64,000 nucleotides of DNA from Sinorhizobium shofinae (GTDB lineage: Bacteria; Pseudomonadota; Alphaproteobacteria; Rhizobiales; Rhizobiaceae), in contig MBFK01000019.1 in NCBI GenBank assembly GCA_001704765.1, positions 32,356 through 96,355 of the forward strand. Direction: 5' to 3'. Of the stretch, positions 45,525 to 56,082 are shown piece by piece (positions within the stretch are counted from its first letter, which is position 1; every line of letters starts with the position of its first letter). Position numbers and translations under genes: made by a program. Under the pieces are notes generated by a model. The model was not told where the DNA came from. It did no database searches and worked only from the letters and a program-made list of their open reading frames with translations.

Positions 45525-46199
45525 TCATCGGCGCCCGCCGACCTCGTCGATATGAATGAGCATGTCGGCGGGATCCTCATAGATGCGGAACGCGCCGGCG
45601 TGCCGCAGCTCTTCAAGCCCATAACCGCCGCTCAATAGCCCGACGCCCAAGGCGCGGCAGCGGACCGCCGCCAGCATGTCCCAGATGCTGTCGCCGACGA
45701 CAACGGCCGTCTCGATCGGGGCGCCGAGCCGCTCGGCGGCCGCAACGAAGAGATCCGGATCGGGCTTGGCGTATTTCACCAGATCCCGCGTGACGACCGG
45801 AACGACGCCCGGATCGACGCCAAGTGCGGCGAGATTGACAGCAGCCGTCTCCATCCGGCCGCTGGTGGCGATCGCCCAGGGGATCTTTGTATCGGTGAGC
45901 CATGTTAGAAGCTCGCGCGCGCCCGGCAGCGGCCGGATGCGGTCCGCCTGCCGCTTGTAAGCCTCGGCGTGGCGTTGGCGCAGGCGGGCCACCCGTTCCG
46001 GGTTGATCTCCATGCCCGTCTCGCGCAGGAGCTGGTTGGTGAAGAGGCCGCCGCTCATGCCGATCTTGCGGTGGATACGCCACACCGAGAGGTCGATGCC
46101 CTCGCCGTCAAGCGCCTCCTTCCAGGCGAGCACATGCTGATAGACGCTATCTACAAGTGTGCCGTCCAGATCGAACAGGAAGACCGGTTCAATACGCAT
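45525..46199 (-). CDS. HAD-family phosphatase (Gph/PGM-like)
   Basis: A 224-aa HAD hydrolase, subfamily IA. Motif I FLFDLDGTLVDS gives the nucleophile and acid/base Asp, IATSGR is motif II, the Lys is in YAKPDPDLF and motif IV is VVGDSIWDML. The alpha-helical cap lies at about 18-80. Such enzymes act on phosphoglycolate or sugar phosphates; the substrate is not predictable here. It is convergent with gstI. Confidence 0.88.
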   Translation of the reverse strand: MRIEPVFLFDLDGTLVDSVYQHVLAWKEALDGEGIDLSVWRIHRKIGMSGGLFTNQLLRETGMEINPERVARLRQRHAEAYKRQADRIRPLPGARELLTWLTDTKIPWAIATSGRMETAAVNLAALGVDPGVVPVVTRDLVKYAKPDPDLFVAAAERLGAPIETAVVVGDSIWDMLAAVRCRALGVGLLSGGYGLEELRHAGAFRIYEDPADMLIHIDEVGGRR

Positions 46200-46276
46200 G
46201 TGTCTTCTCCTGCTTTTCCCGTGGTGCCGCTGGAGATATGGAGCGGCGTCAGGAGAATGACAGAGCGATAGACGCG

Positions 46277-47272
46277 CTATTGACGCGTCAACAAATGCAG
46301 GTTGCCGGCGAGGTCGGAAACGACGAGTTGACGTTCGTCCCAGACGAGCACCGAGACCGGCCGTATCAGGCCGTCGAGGATGGTGCTTCTGCTCTTCGTG
46401 GCGGCATCAATCCTGAGCAGTCGGCCACTGCCTTTTGCGAAGCCTTGCTTCTGATTATAGGTCCCGTGTTCGAGCACGAGCATTCCTCCGTCGCCCGCAA
46501 AGGCAATCGCCACCGGCGCGTTGAAACCTTCAGCCTCGAGCCGCGGTTCGGACGCGCCCATCGTCGGGATCGAAACGACTTTCCCTGCGCCGGCAAGGAA
46601 GGGAAAGCCGCCGAAGAGCGCGACATAGAGGCGCCCCTGATGGAGCGCGATGCCGGTCGGCACCGCATCGACTTCGTAGCCACTTCCCGCCTCGAATTCC
46701 GTCGGCGAAAGGCTATGCAACCTCCCTGCCGCCTGAGGCAATCGTCGGAAACTGATGAGCGTCTTCTTTCGTCCATCGGGTTGCACATGCTCGACGCTGT
46801 TGCGCGCCGCGTCGACGACATAGAAGCCTTGGTCGGCGGCGACGAAATCGAATGGGTTCCAGAAATCATTGCTAATGACCCGCGTCTTGCCCGCGTCATC
46901 GATCGCGACCAGGCTGTGATCGAGCTGATTTTCATCGGCATTGGTCGGCGTCCACCCTTGAGCCACGATGAACTCGACACCGACACGCGCGGCGCGATAC
47001 GGCCCGGTCGGGTCGCCGATCACGTCCGGGCCGTGGGGAAAAATGGGACCGAAGGCGACCAGACGACCATCCTCTTCGCGACGGTACAGGCGACCACGCG
47101 CGAGATCGGTGACGAGCAGGCTCCCGCCGTCGCGGGCAAGGCCGGCAAAGGCGGCGCCGGGGACATCAACCGTCTCGAGCCGGTAGCCCGCCGCCGCCAC
47201 CGGTTCCGCCGCAGCGCTACCTGCCAGAAGCAGGCCCCCGGCAGCGACGATCAGGGCGAGGAGCGGACGCAT
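46277..47272 (-). CDS. Secreted beta-propeller protein, ScyD/ScyE-like
   Basis: A 331-aa exported protein: signal peptide to about residue 22 (LLLAGSAAAEP), then repeated beta-strand units (LARDGGSLLVTDLARGRLYR, DHSLVAIDDAGKTRVI, VPTGIALHQGRLYVALFGG, APVAIAFAGDGGMLVLEHG) typical of six-bladed propellers in the ScyD/ScyE family. Its start overlaps the end of the SUMF1-fold gene by 22 bp, so it is the last gene of the ABC operon. It may bind or process the transported compound in the periplasm. Confidence 0.8.
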   Translation of the reverse strand: MRPLLALIVAAGGLLLAGSAAAEPVAAAGYRLETVDVPGAAFAGLARDGGSLLVTDLARGRLYRREEDGRLVAFGPIFPHGPDVIGDPTGPYRAARVGVEFIVAQGWTPTNADENQLDHSLVAIDDAGKTRVISNDFWNPFDFVAADQGFYVVDAARNSVEHVQPDGRKKTLISFRRLPQAAGRLHSLSPTEFEAGSGYEVDAVPTGIALHQGRLYVALFGGFPFLAGAGKVVSIPTMGASEPRLEAEGFNAPVAIAFAGDGGMLVLEHGTYNQKQGFAKGSGRLLRIDAATKSRSTILDGLIRPVSVLVWDERQLVVSDLAGNLHLLTRQ

Positions 47273-48004
47273 CGGAAGCCGCCATTCGCTGCGAAACGGA
47301 AGTCGGGATCATAGGCGAGCCGGTAGGTGGTCGTCAGGTGGCGCGAGTCGCTGTTCCAGGACCCGCCGCGAAGCACGCGATGGCGCCTCTCGGATGTGGC
47401 GGATGCTCCGACGTAAGGCGCATAAACGTCACTCGTCCATTCCCAGACATTGCCGATAAGGTTGAGCACGCCTTCCGGGCTGGCACCTGCGGCGAAGGAA
47501 TCCGCAGGCGCCGTCATCGGATAGCCATCGCGGTCGTCGCCGGAGCAGCAGACATCGGCACCGGTATTGGCCCGTCCCTCGTCGCGAGACCTGGTGCCCC
47601 AGGGAAAGGCATTGCCTTCAACGCCCCGCGCCGCCCTCTCATATTGCTGCTCCGACGGCAAAGCGAGGCCGTAGTAGCGACAGAAGGCATCCGCATCGCC
47701 CCAGCTGACGCCGACGACCGGGCGGTCGGCAAGCCCCAGTATCGGGTGATCGGCATAAAAGGCACGCCGCTGACCGGTCGCCGCGACGAAGGCTTCATAT
47801 TGCCGATTGGTTATTTCGGTGCGGTTGATTGCGAAGGCTCTGCCCTGCATGACGCGCCGGGGCCTCTCGTTCTCCAGCCCCTCGTCGCTGCCGAAGACGA
47901 AGAGGCCGGCCGGAATGTCGATGAGGGGATTGCCAGCGATAGCACTCGAATCGCCGGCGACGGCGCTCGTCGCGAGCAGGGCTGCCATCGCGGCTGCATG
48001 GATA

Positions 48005-48018
<14 letters not shown>
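47251..48018 (-). CDS. SUMF1-fold (formylglycine-generating-enzyme-like) secreted protein, no FGE cysteines
   Basis: A 255-aa protein with a short signal-like start (AAAMAALLATSAVAG) and the SUMF1/FGE domain: IPAGLFVFGSDEG, TEITNRQYEAFV, VSWGDADAFCRYYGLALPS, NVWEWTSDVY, RVLRGGSWNS and GFRCVRS at the end. Where FGE has two copper-binding cysteines after the RGGS motif, this protein reads GGSWNSDSRHLTT without cysteine, so sulfatase activation is unlikely. The GTG at 48018 has GGAG upstream and overlaps the ATPase gene by 14 bp. Confidence 0.8.
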
Positions 48019-49066
<1,048 letters not shown>

Positions 49067-49069
49067 GCA

Positions 49070-49927
49070 TCACCCCTTTACAGCTCCGAAGGACATGCCG
49101 CGAACGAGATGGCGCTGCACAATCAGCGCGAAGATGATGATGGGTAGGCTTGCGAGAAAGCCCGCTGCACTGATCTCTCCCCAATGGGTGGTGTACTGAG
49201 TAACTCGACCGGAAATGCCAACCGGTAGCGTCATCGAGCGGTCCGTCTGGGTAAGGATCAGCGCCAACAGGAACTCATTCCATGCGAGGATAAGACTGAA
49301 GATCGCCGTCGCGACTATGCCCGGGCGCGCCAGCGGGAGGGCAACCCGGACAAAGGCCCCCCAACGCGTGTCGCCATCGACCATCGCGGCTTCCTCAAGT
49401 TCGGGTGGAAGGTCCTGGAAGTAGCTCTTCATCATCCAGGTCACGAAAGGAAGGTTGAAGGCGGTGTAGGCCACAACGACGGCAAGCCGAGTGTTCAACA
49501 GATTGAAGAAATTGAAGAAGATAAACAGCGGGATGATTGTGACGATAGGCGGCATCATGCGCGTCGAGAGGATCCAGAACGAAATCTGGTATCGCCATCG
49601 GCCCGGATAATGGAAGCGGGCCAGAGCGTAGCCGGCCATGGTTCCGAAGATCAGCGAGACGATCGTCGTCGCCACCGCGATGATCAGGCTGTTGAGGGCG
49701 TAGATCAGGAACGGCTGCCCTATGAAGGCCGCCTCGTAGTGCTTAAGGGTCGGCGAAAATTCAAACCATACCGGCGGCACGGCGAAGATGTCGATGTCGA
49801 GCTTGAAGGAATTCGTGGCAAGCCAATAGACAGGGAAGGTGGTGATGAACAGCGCAATCGCCATCACCGCATAGGCCAGCATCCGGAATATCGCCTCCCT
49901 CGTCCGATGCCATGCGCGCGTAGCCAT
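49070..49927 (-). CDS. ABC transporter permease, carbohydrate type (MalG-like)
   Basis: A 285-aa inner-membrane permease with six helices. The coupling motif ELEEAAMVDGDTRWGAFVRVALPLARPG near residue 195 is diagnostic of the MalG group. The ATG at 49927 is chosen because it is 10 bp after the partner permease stop; a longer open frame overlaps that gene. It forms the membrane channel with the MalF-like protein at 49938. Confidence 0.93.
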   Translation of the reverse strand: MATRAWHRTREAIFRMLAYAVMAIALFITTFPVYWLATNSFKLDIDIFAVPPVWFEFSPTLKHYEAAFIGQPFLIYALNSLIIAVATTIVSLIFGTMAGYALARFHYPGRWRYQISFWILSTRMMPPIVTIIPLFIFFNFFNLLNTRLAVVVAYTAFNLPFVTWMMKSYFQDLPPELEEAAMVDGDTRWGAFVRVALPLARPGIVATAIFSLILAWNEFLLALILTQTDRSMTLPVGISGRVTQYTTHWGEISAAGFLASLPIIIFALIVQRHLVRGMSFGAVKG

Positions 49928-49937
49928 CCGTTGCCTC

Positions 49938-50852
49938 TCAATCTGCCAGTCGCATTCGCTTGATGAACCAAGTGCTGAAGCCAACCGTTGCAAACAACAC
50001 AACCAGGGAGATCGCTGCGGCGTAGCCGATATCGACGAATGTGAAAGCAACTTTAAAGATGTACAGGCTGAGCGTCTCGGTTGCCCCGGCCGGACCGCCC
50101 ACGGTCAGGATGAAGACCAGATCGAATAGCCTCAATGCATCCATGATGCGAAGGAGCAAGGCAATCGCGATCACCGGCTTGAGGAAGGGGACCGTCAAGT
50201 CCCAAAACTGACGCCATGCGGAGGCACCATCGACCTGCGCCGCCTCATAAGGCTCGCTCGGCAGACTTGCGAGCCCGGCCAACATCAGCAGAAAGATGAA
50301 CGGCGTCCATTCCCAAACGTCTGCCGCAATGATCGTTGCCATAGCAAGATTGACATCGCCGGCCCAGGCTTGAGAAGGCAAGCCGAGACGGAACATCAGT
50401 TCGTTGAGCACGCCGAATTGCGGTTGATAGATTAGCTTCCACGTCAGCGCGACGGCGATCGGTGGGATCATCATCGGCACCAACAGGATCGTCTTGAGGA
50501 AATTCAGGCGACGAATGTACTTGTCGAACAGCAAAGCCAGGCCGAGGCCGAGCAGGAACTCGAGCGTCACTGCCACGACCGTGAACACCACCGTGTTCCT
50601 GACGGCCACGTGGAGTTCAGGATCGGTGAGCATTCGCGCGAAATTGCCGAGGCCAACAAACTCACGAGGCACATCGGGGTCCGGGCTGACATTCTGCACA
50701 GCCGCGGTCAGCATGTAGACGGTCGGAAAGAGCGTCAGCCCTGCGAGCAGGAGAAGCGTCGGCGCCAGCATGAGGATGCGCAGATGTCGCTCGCGCCAGC
50801 GCTCAAAGGCTGTGCCGCTGCCGGTTGGAACAGTCAAAATTGGGTCAGCCAT
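49938..50852 (-). CDS. ABC transporter permease, carbohydrate type (MalF/UgpA-like)
   Basis: A 304-aa permease with six helices; the coupling helix is in EPYEAAQVDGASAWRQFWDLTVPFLKP near residue 205. The ATG at 50852 (MADPIL) or the one four codons earlier could be used; neither has a strong ribosome site. It lies between the binding-protein gene and the MalG-like gene in the same operon. Confidence 0.92.
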   Translation of the reverse strand: MADPILTVPTGSGTAFERWRERHLRILMLAPTLLLLAGLTLFPTVYMLTAAVQNVSPDPDVPREFVGLGNFARMLTDPELHVAVRNTVVFTVVAVTLEFLLGLGLALLFDKYIRRLNFLKTILLVPMMIPPIAVALTWKLIYQPQFGVLNELMFRLGLPSQAWAGDVNLAMATIIAADVWEWTPFIFLLMLAGLASLPSEPYEAAQVDGASAWRQFWDLTVPFLKPVIAIALLLRIMDALRLFDLVFILTVGGPAGATETLSLYIFKVAFTFVDIGYAAAISLVVLFATVGFSTWFIKRMRLAD

Positions 50853-50973
50853 CCGCTCTCGCATATCGGAACACCTGTTGCGTCAGAACCCAGAAGGATT
50901 CGGCGCCTCGCCGATCAAAGCGGGAAGCGGGGAGTAACCTCTCCACTTCCCATGACTGGAGTTCGCCAAAGCA

Positions 50974-52239
50974 CTATTGGCTAATCCCGGCGATCTTCTC
51001 GATCGCTGTCTGCGCGTTGGCCAGCGCCTGATCCGGGCTCTCGGTGCCCGCCACTGCCTTCGAAAGCTCAATGCCGAGCGCATTCTCGATTTCGGGCCAC
51101 TTGGGATGGCGCGGCCGAGGCGTCGAGAAGTTGATCGCTTGCATCAGCGTCGGGTAGTGCCGGAATTGCGGCTGCGAGGTAAGTTCGGAGTCCGTGAATA
51201 CGGAGAAGCGGACAGGCGGATTGCCGCGAGTGGCGGATATCTTGATCTGCTCTGGAGAGGTCGCCCAGGCCATGAAGTCGAAGGCTTCCTGCTTGTTCTT
51301 GGCAGCAGACATGATGCCCATGGTCCAGTGGCCAATCTCCGATGAGCCGGCATGCGTGCCTGCCGGCATCGGCGCGTAGGAAATCTTGCCGACCACTTGG
51401 CTCTGGCTCGGGTCCTCGAACGTAGCGACCCAGTTCGGCCAGTTGATCGACGACGCGGCGATACCTGACGTCATTGCGCGACCGACGTCCTCGGGACCGA
51501 AACTCTCGACGCCCTTCGGCGAGATGCCCTTCAGAGTCATGAACATCGTCATCGCGTCCTTGGCTTCCTTGGTGTCAAGCGTCACCTTGGTGCGGTCGGC
51601 ATTGAAGAGATTGGCGCCGTATGACCATAGCAGCGGCATGAAATCGGCAACTACGTTGTTGCCCTGTCCGCCGCGGAACACGTAGCCATAGAAGCGTCCA
51701 CCGCCGGCGTCAGTGATTGCCTTGGCCGCCTTGTAGACGTCATCCCATGTGGCGGGGGCGCCAGAGACCCCGGCCTCCGCGAACTTGGCACCATCGTAGA
51801 AGAACAGCTGCGCATTCCCGACATAAGGAATGCAGACGAACGGGCCGGTATTGTACGGATTGCGGCAGACAGCCAGCGATTTCCCGAGGAAGTCATTATC
51901 GGGTCCTGGCACGCCCATTTTTGCGAAATAGGCGTCGAGGTTCTCGAGATGGCCATTCTCGGCGAAAAACGGAATCCAGGGGTCGTCCATCAAAACGATG
52001 TCGAAAGCGCCAGATTTTGTCTGGCCGGCATTGGCCGCCTTCTCAAAAACGTTCGCATATGGCGCTTGTACGATTTCGACCTTGGTTCCCTTCAGCTTCG
52101 CATAATCGGCGGCCGCGGCTCTAAGGCCGTCACCCTCACTGCCGGAAGGCACGAGGATCGTGATATCGGCCCACGCTGACGCGCTGATCGCGAGTGCAGA
52201 TGCCGCGACGGCGAGGGCCAGACAGAATTTGCGCACCAT
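50974..52239 (-). CDS. ABC transporter substrate-binding protein, carbohydrate type
   Basis: A 421-aa family-1 binding protein with a Sec signal (to about residue 24, ASAWAD). Typical features are ITILVPSGSEGDGLRAAAADY, FDIVLMDDPWIPFFAENGHLENL and the C-terminal AIEKIAG segment. The ATG at 52239 matches the signal peptide and has GGAGG upstream. It is the first gene of the operon that continues with two permeases, the ATPase, the SUMF1-fold gene and the propeller gene. The ligand is unknown. Confidence 0.92.
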   Translation of the reverse strand: MVRKFCLALAVAASALAISASAWADITILVPSGSEGDGLRAAAADYAKLKGTKVEIVQAPYANVFEKAANAGQTKSGAFDIVLMDDPWIPFFAENGHLENLDAYFAKMGVPGPDNDFLGKSLAVCRNPYNTGPFVCIPYVGNAQLFFYDGAKFAEAGVSGAPATWDDVYKAAKAITDAGGGRFYGYVFRGGQGNNVVADFMPLLWSYGANLFNADRTKVTLDTKEAKDAMTMFMTLKGISPKGVESFGPEDVGRAMTSGIAASSINWPNWVATFEDPSQSQVVGKISYAPMPAGTHAGSSEIGHWTMGIMSAAKNKQEAFDFMAWATSPEQIKISATRGNPPVRFSVFTDSELTSQPQFRHYPTLMQAINFSTPRPRHPKWPEIENALGIELSKAVAGTESPDQALANAQTAIEKIAGISQ

Positions 52240-52328
52240 TGAACACCTCCCAATCCGAGCTCTTGACGAGACCACCTCATGGCGGTCCCGCCCGATCCGG
52301 CTGGCGGAGAGGCTGATGCAACGTCCAT

Positions 52329-52357
52329 GAGGTCCGGCCTACAACGGATCGGACCTC
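52329..52357. promoter_or_regulatory. Inverted repeat upstream of the ABC operon
   Basis: GAGGTCCG (52329-52336) and CGGACCTC (52350-52357) form a perfect 8-bp inverted repeat with a 13-base spacer, about 90 bp before the binding-protein start. It could be an operator or the end of the glycosyltransferase transcript. Nothing else is evident in this 247-bp gap. Confidence 0.4.
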
Positions 52358-52486
52358 GTCGGGCTTCTCCACAAGCCGACGTTGCTCCCAACGCAATCTA
52401 CCACATTGCGCTTGATTTAGAGAGGGTCGTATTAGCTACTGCTTTTGTTGCAGCTTGCCCGGCCTGCGTTCCGAGAACGAAGCTGG

Positions 52487-53551
52487 TTATCCCATCACAT
52501 AGCGAATCGTTTTGGATATTCGGGCGAGAAAAGCGGGCCTCGAAGAGGCGACGAGTTTCCATGACAGGACCGCCTGCGCCATGCGTCGAGGAAGGAGCCC
52601 GACCGACAGGAACCAGGCCGCCAGCATGGCGCGGCGACGCAGGGAGACGTTCATTTCCATGCTGGCAGCGGCGCCGGCCGCGGCAAGCGAAAGCCTCGAA
52701 TCCTCCGCCACCGGATGGCGCTGGCTGTCCACGCAGAGGGAAGCCAAACGTTCCTCAACGTGTGCCGGATCGCGCAGATTGGCGTCCGGCGGCACCTCCA
52801 GTCCAACGTCCTCGGCCTGATGCGAAAGGGCTTGCAACCGATGAAAGTCGTGCTCCACGCGCCACCGGGCCCTCTGGCCCAGCTTCTCCGCGAAGATCGA
52901 ATGGTTGCTTCCATGCATTCGGTAGGCACCGAGACAGACCTCGATCGACTTCACGTTCCCGTAGAGCGGTGCCAGGGTGACCAGATAGCCGTCGGCCCCC
53001 TGCCGGAATTCCTGCTCCGGCACCGGCATGATGCTCTCAAGCGCCGAACGCGCGAAGGCCAGTCCGCTGGTGACCGTGGTCTGATAACGAGCCCGGCGCA
53101 ACAGTTGCGGGGTGACGTCGCCGGAGTCGAAGGGCACTTCGGGCGGCGGGAAGACGTCCTTGATGCGCTGTCGCTCGTCGACGATGTGCAGCCGGAACTG
53201 CATCTGGGCGACGTCGCCATCCCATTGAGCCACAATTTCCGAAACTGCGTTCGGGTAGAGGTAGTCGTCGGCGTCAAGGAAGAGAACGATCGCTCCGCGG
53301 CTTGCCGCAAACCCGGTGTTGAAAGCTGCGCCGTGACCGCCGTTTGCCGCTCTGATGCATGCCTTGATCCGCGTTCCGTAGGAAGCGATGACGTCGGCGG
53401 ACTCGTCGGTCGACGCGTCATCGACGACAATGACTTCCACGTCGCCATGGCTTTGGCCGAGGGCGCTATCGATCGCCTGCCTCAAGAAACGGGCATAGTT
53501 GTAGTTCAAAATGATGATGGAAACTGGAAGACGGTCTTGGATGGAGTGCAT
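52487..53551 (-). CDS. Glycosyltransferase family 2
   Basis: A 354-aa GT-A fold transferase. The nucleotide-sugar site is VSIIILNYNYARFLRQAIDSAL, then VIVVDDASTDES and the metal-binding DADDYLYP (DxD type) near residue 95. The C-terminal third is helical and may touch the membrane (RAMLAAWFLSVGLLPRRMA). The ATG at 53551 begins at the first strand. No other polysaccharide gene is nearby, so acceptor and product are unknown. Confidence 0.88.
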   Translation of the reverse strand: MHSIQDRLPVSIIILNYNYARFLRQAIDSALGQSHGDVEVIVVDDASTDESADVIASYGTRIKACIRAANGGHGAAFNTGFAASRGAIVLFLDADDYLYPNAVSEIVAQWDGDVAQMQFRLHIVDERQRIKDVFPPPEVPFDSGDVTPQLLRRARYQTTVTSGLAFARSALESIMPVPEQEFRQGADGYLVTLAPLYGNVKSIEVCLGAYRMHGSNHSIFAEKLGQRARWRVEHDFHRLQALSHQAEDVGLEVPPDANLRDPAHVEERLASLCVDSQRHPVAEDSRLSLAAAGAAASMEMNVSLRRRAMLAAWFLSVGLLPRRMAQAVLSWKLVASSRPAFLARISKTIRYVMG

Positions 53552-53815
53552 CGCATTGAACCTCGCAGATCTGCTTTGGTCGCGGCGAACCTTCTCATTC
53601 GGGTCCTTGGAGAAAATGCCCGTTCCGGGGTGCAACCATTCTGGATGCGACGGAGGCACTGACCTGAAGTTTGGCCAACGGGCGGCGAAGATCGTTCTCG
53701 ATCTATGTTAGAGCGTCTTCAGTTTTGTGGCATTTGAATGACCTTCAAAGCTGGGTGGTGTGTCCTGACGGTTGCTCCGGACCGTCTGAACCCCGACTCT
53801 CCCCTTTGAACAATC

Positions 53816-54541
53816 TTACGCAAAATAGTCTGGATGGTGCTGCCGAAGAGCCTCGACGTCGGGAATGACGGCGCCGAGGTGGTGCATCATCGCCGCTGAG
53901 GCACGGTCCTTGTCTTGCGCCGCTATCGCGTCGCGGATTGCCGTGTGCTCCTCTGTGACTGTTGTCATGCGACCGGGAACAGGCAATGTCAGCCGGCGGG
54001 CGCGATCGATCTGCAGCTTGACCGTTTTGAGGAGGCTCCAGATGCCGGGATAACCGGCGATCGCGGAAATGGCCTCGTGGAACGCCTCGTCCTGTTCGTA
54101 GAAGAATGAAGCCTCGCTCAGGGCGGCATGCGCGCGCTGGCGGGCGATAATTGTATCGAGACGAGCGATATCATCAGCCGTGGCGACTTGCGCCGCACGT
54201 TCGACGGTCGTGCGCTCCAGCGACTTGCGAATGACGACCGCCTCGGGAATGGCCGAAAGCGGAATTCGCGAGACGAAGGTGCCCGATTGCGGGAAGATCT
54301 CGACGAGGCCCGTTTCGGCGAGCCGGAGGAGTGCCTCGCGCACCGGCGTCCGGCTGACGCCGAACTCCTCCGCAATGCGCTTTTCCTGCAGCGACATTCC
54401 CGGCTTCAACTCAAGGGACACAATTGCAGCATGGAGCTGCTGATAAATGGCGGACGCCGTCGTCACCCGCCGCAGCCTGATTTCATTCGATCGACTGGAA
54501 TCTCGATGCCGCAACCCGCAACCCACTGCATTTGACACCAT
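53816..54541 (-). CDS. GntR-family transcriptional regulator, FadR/FCD subgroup
   Basis: A regulator with winged helix (LQEKRIAEEFGVSRTPVREALLRL, about 50-75) and an FCD domain with metal-binding residues (DEAFHEAISAIAGYP, EEHTAIRDAI, MMHHLGAVI). It is divergent from the polyol dehydrogenase gene and likely controls it. The ATG at 54541 abuts the presumed operator and has no ribosome site; the GTG at 54466 (216 aa, AGG 9 bases upstream) may be the true start. Confidence 0.85.
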   Translation of the reverse strand: MVSNAVGCGLRHRDSSRSNEIRLRRVTTASAIYQQLHAAIVSLELKPGMSLQEKRIAEEFGVSRTPVREALLRLAETGLVEIFPQSGTFVSRIPLSAIPEAVVIRKSLERTTVERAAQVATADDIARLDTIIARQRAHAALSEASFFYEQDEAFHEAISAIAGYPGIWSLLKTVKLQIDRARRLTLPVPGRMTTVTEEHTAIRDAIAAQDKDRASAAMMHHLGAVIPDVEALRQHHPDYFA

Positions 54542-54561
54542 TTGGCATACTAGTATATCAA
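54542..54561. promoter_or_regulatory. GntR operator between gntR and the polyol dehydrogenase gene
   Basis: TTGGCATACTAGTATATCAA contains a perfect 10-bp palindrome ATACTAGTAT (54547-54556) flanked symmetrically by TTG and CAA: 16 of 20 positions are symmetric. It sits 40 bp before the dehydrogenase start. Confidence 0.65.
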
Positions 54562-54600
54562 ATTGCGCGAACTGCCAATCGGACGCGGAGGAAGAACGCC

Positions 54601-56064
54601 ATGCGGCTTTCAAGACTGACGCTCGACCGCCTGCCGGAAGGCGTAAGAAAGCCGGACTACGACCCGGCGTGTGTCACCATAGGCATTGTCCATCTCGGCG
54701 TCGGTGCGTTTCACCGCGCGCACCAGGCGGTCTTCACCGAGGCGATTCTCGGGGGGGATCCCTCCTGGGGCATCTCAGGCGTCTCGCTCCGCAGCCCCGA
54801 AACGAGAGATGCTCTTCAACCGCAGGACGGGCTCTACACCCTCAAGATCCAGGATGGCGAAGGCGAGCAGTTGCAGGTGATCGGCAGCGTCGTCGAGTTG
54901 CTGTGTGCACCGGAGGATCCGGAAGCCGTTCTGCGCCGGATGGCCGATCCCGCCACGCGCATCGTTTCACTGACGATCACCGAGAAGGGCTATTGCCACA
55001 ACCCAGCAACCGGCACGCTGGACGAAGCTCATCCCGACATCGTCCATGATCTCAACAATCCTCGACAGCCGCGCTCGGCAACCGGCTTCATCGTCGAGGC
55101 GCTTGCGAGGAGGGCAACGGCTGGCATTGCGCCGTTCACTCTGCTTTCCTGCGACAATCTCCCGGGGAACGGCCACGTGCTGAAACGTGTGGTGAAACGC
55201 TTCGCGGAACTGCGCGACCCGGCCCTTACCAGCCTGGTGCGAAGTGTCGCTTCTCCTTCGACAATGGTGGACCGGATCGTGCCGGCAACCACGGACAGCG
55301 ACCGGGACGCCATCGCGACGGCGCTTGGGCTCGACGACGCCTGGCCCGTGATGACCGAGCCGTTCCAGCAATGGGTGATCGAGAACGATTTCCCGCTCGG
55401 CCGCCCGGCCTGGGAAAAGGCGGGAGCCGTCTTCGTCGAAGATGTCGCCGTGTTCGAGATGATGAAGCTTCGGTTGCTGAACGGCAGCCATTCGACGCTT
55501 GCTTATCTCGGCTATCTGGCCGGCGCGGAGACGGTCGCCGAAGCCATGGCCCTTCCCGGAATGGAGGAGCTCGTCGAGGGGCTGATGCGTGAGGAAGCCA
55601 CTCCGACCTTGCCGCCCTTGCAAGGTTTCGACCTCGCCGCTTACCGCGCCGACCTCCTCCAGCGGTTCCGCAATCCGAGGCTCCGCCACCGGACCTGGCA
55701 GATCGCTATGGACGGCTCACAGAAGCTACCGCAACGCCTGCTCGGCACGATCCGCGACCGTCTGAAGGCAGGCGCCGGCTACGAGCGGTTGGCGCTCGGT
55801 GTCGCCGCCTGGATGCGATACGCACGAGGACTGGACGAGCATGGCCAGCCGATCGACGTTCGCGATCCGCATGCCGCCCGCATCGCCGAACTTGTCCGGG
55901 ACATTGCCGAACCGGAGCGAATCGTCGACGCCTATCTGACAATGCGGGACGTGTTCGGCGCCGATCTGGCGACGAGCGCCCCCTTCCGCCTCGCACTCGT
56001 CAAGGCTTTGACGAGGCTCGTCGAAGAAGGCTCGACGGCGACGCTTCGCGCCTACGCGCGGTAG
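54601..56064 (+). CDS. Mannitol dehydrogenase family protein, probable fructuronate reductase
   Basis: A 487-aa long-chain polyol dehydrogenase. The NAD site is IGIVHLGVGAFHRAHQAVF near residue 28; the catalytic Lys/Asn/His lie in KLRLLNGSHSTLAYLG near residue 296. The family covers mannitol 2-dehydrogenase, fructuronate reductase (UxuB) and D-arabinitol dehydrogenase. A GntR/FadR-type partner, as in hexuronate systems, favours fructuronate reductase. GGAGG precedes the ATG at 54601. Confidence 0.88.
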   Translation: MRLSRLTLDRLPEGVRKPDYDPACVTIGIVHLGVGAFHRAHQAVFTEAILGGDPSWGISGVSLRSPETRDALQPQDGLYTLKIQDGEGEQLQVIGSVVELLCAPEDPEAVLRRMADPATRIVSLTITEKGYCHNPATGTLDEAHPDIVHDLNNPRQPRSATGFIVEALARRATAGIAPFTLLSCDNLPGNGHVLKRVVKRFAELRDPALTSLVRSVASPSTMVDRIVPATTDSDRDAIATALGLDDAWPVMTEPFQQWVIENDFPLGRPAWEKAGAVFVEDVAVFEMMKLRLLNGSHSTLAYLGYLAGAETVAEAMALPGMEELVEGLMREEATPTLPPLQGFDLAAYRADLLQRFRNPRLRHRTWQIAMDGSQKLPQRLLGTIRDRLKAGAGYERLALGVAAWMRYARGLDEHGQPIDVRDPHAARIAELVRDIAEPERIVDAYLTMRDVFGADLATSAPFRLALVKALTRLVEEGSTATLRAYAR

Positions 56065-56082
56065 CGACCCAAGAAGCGGGCC

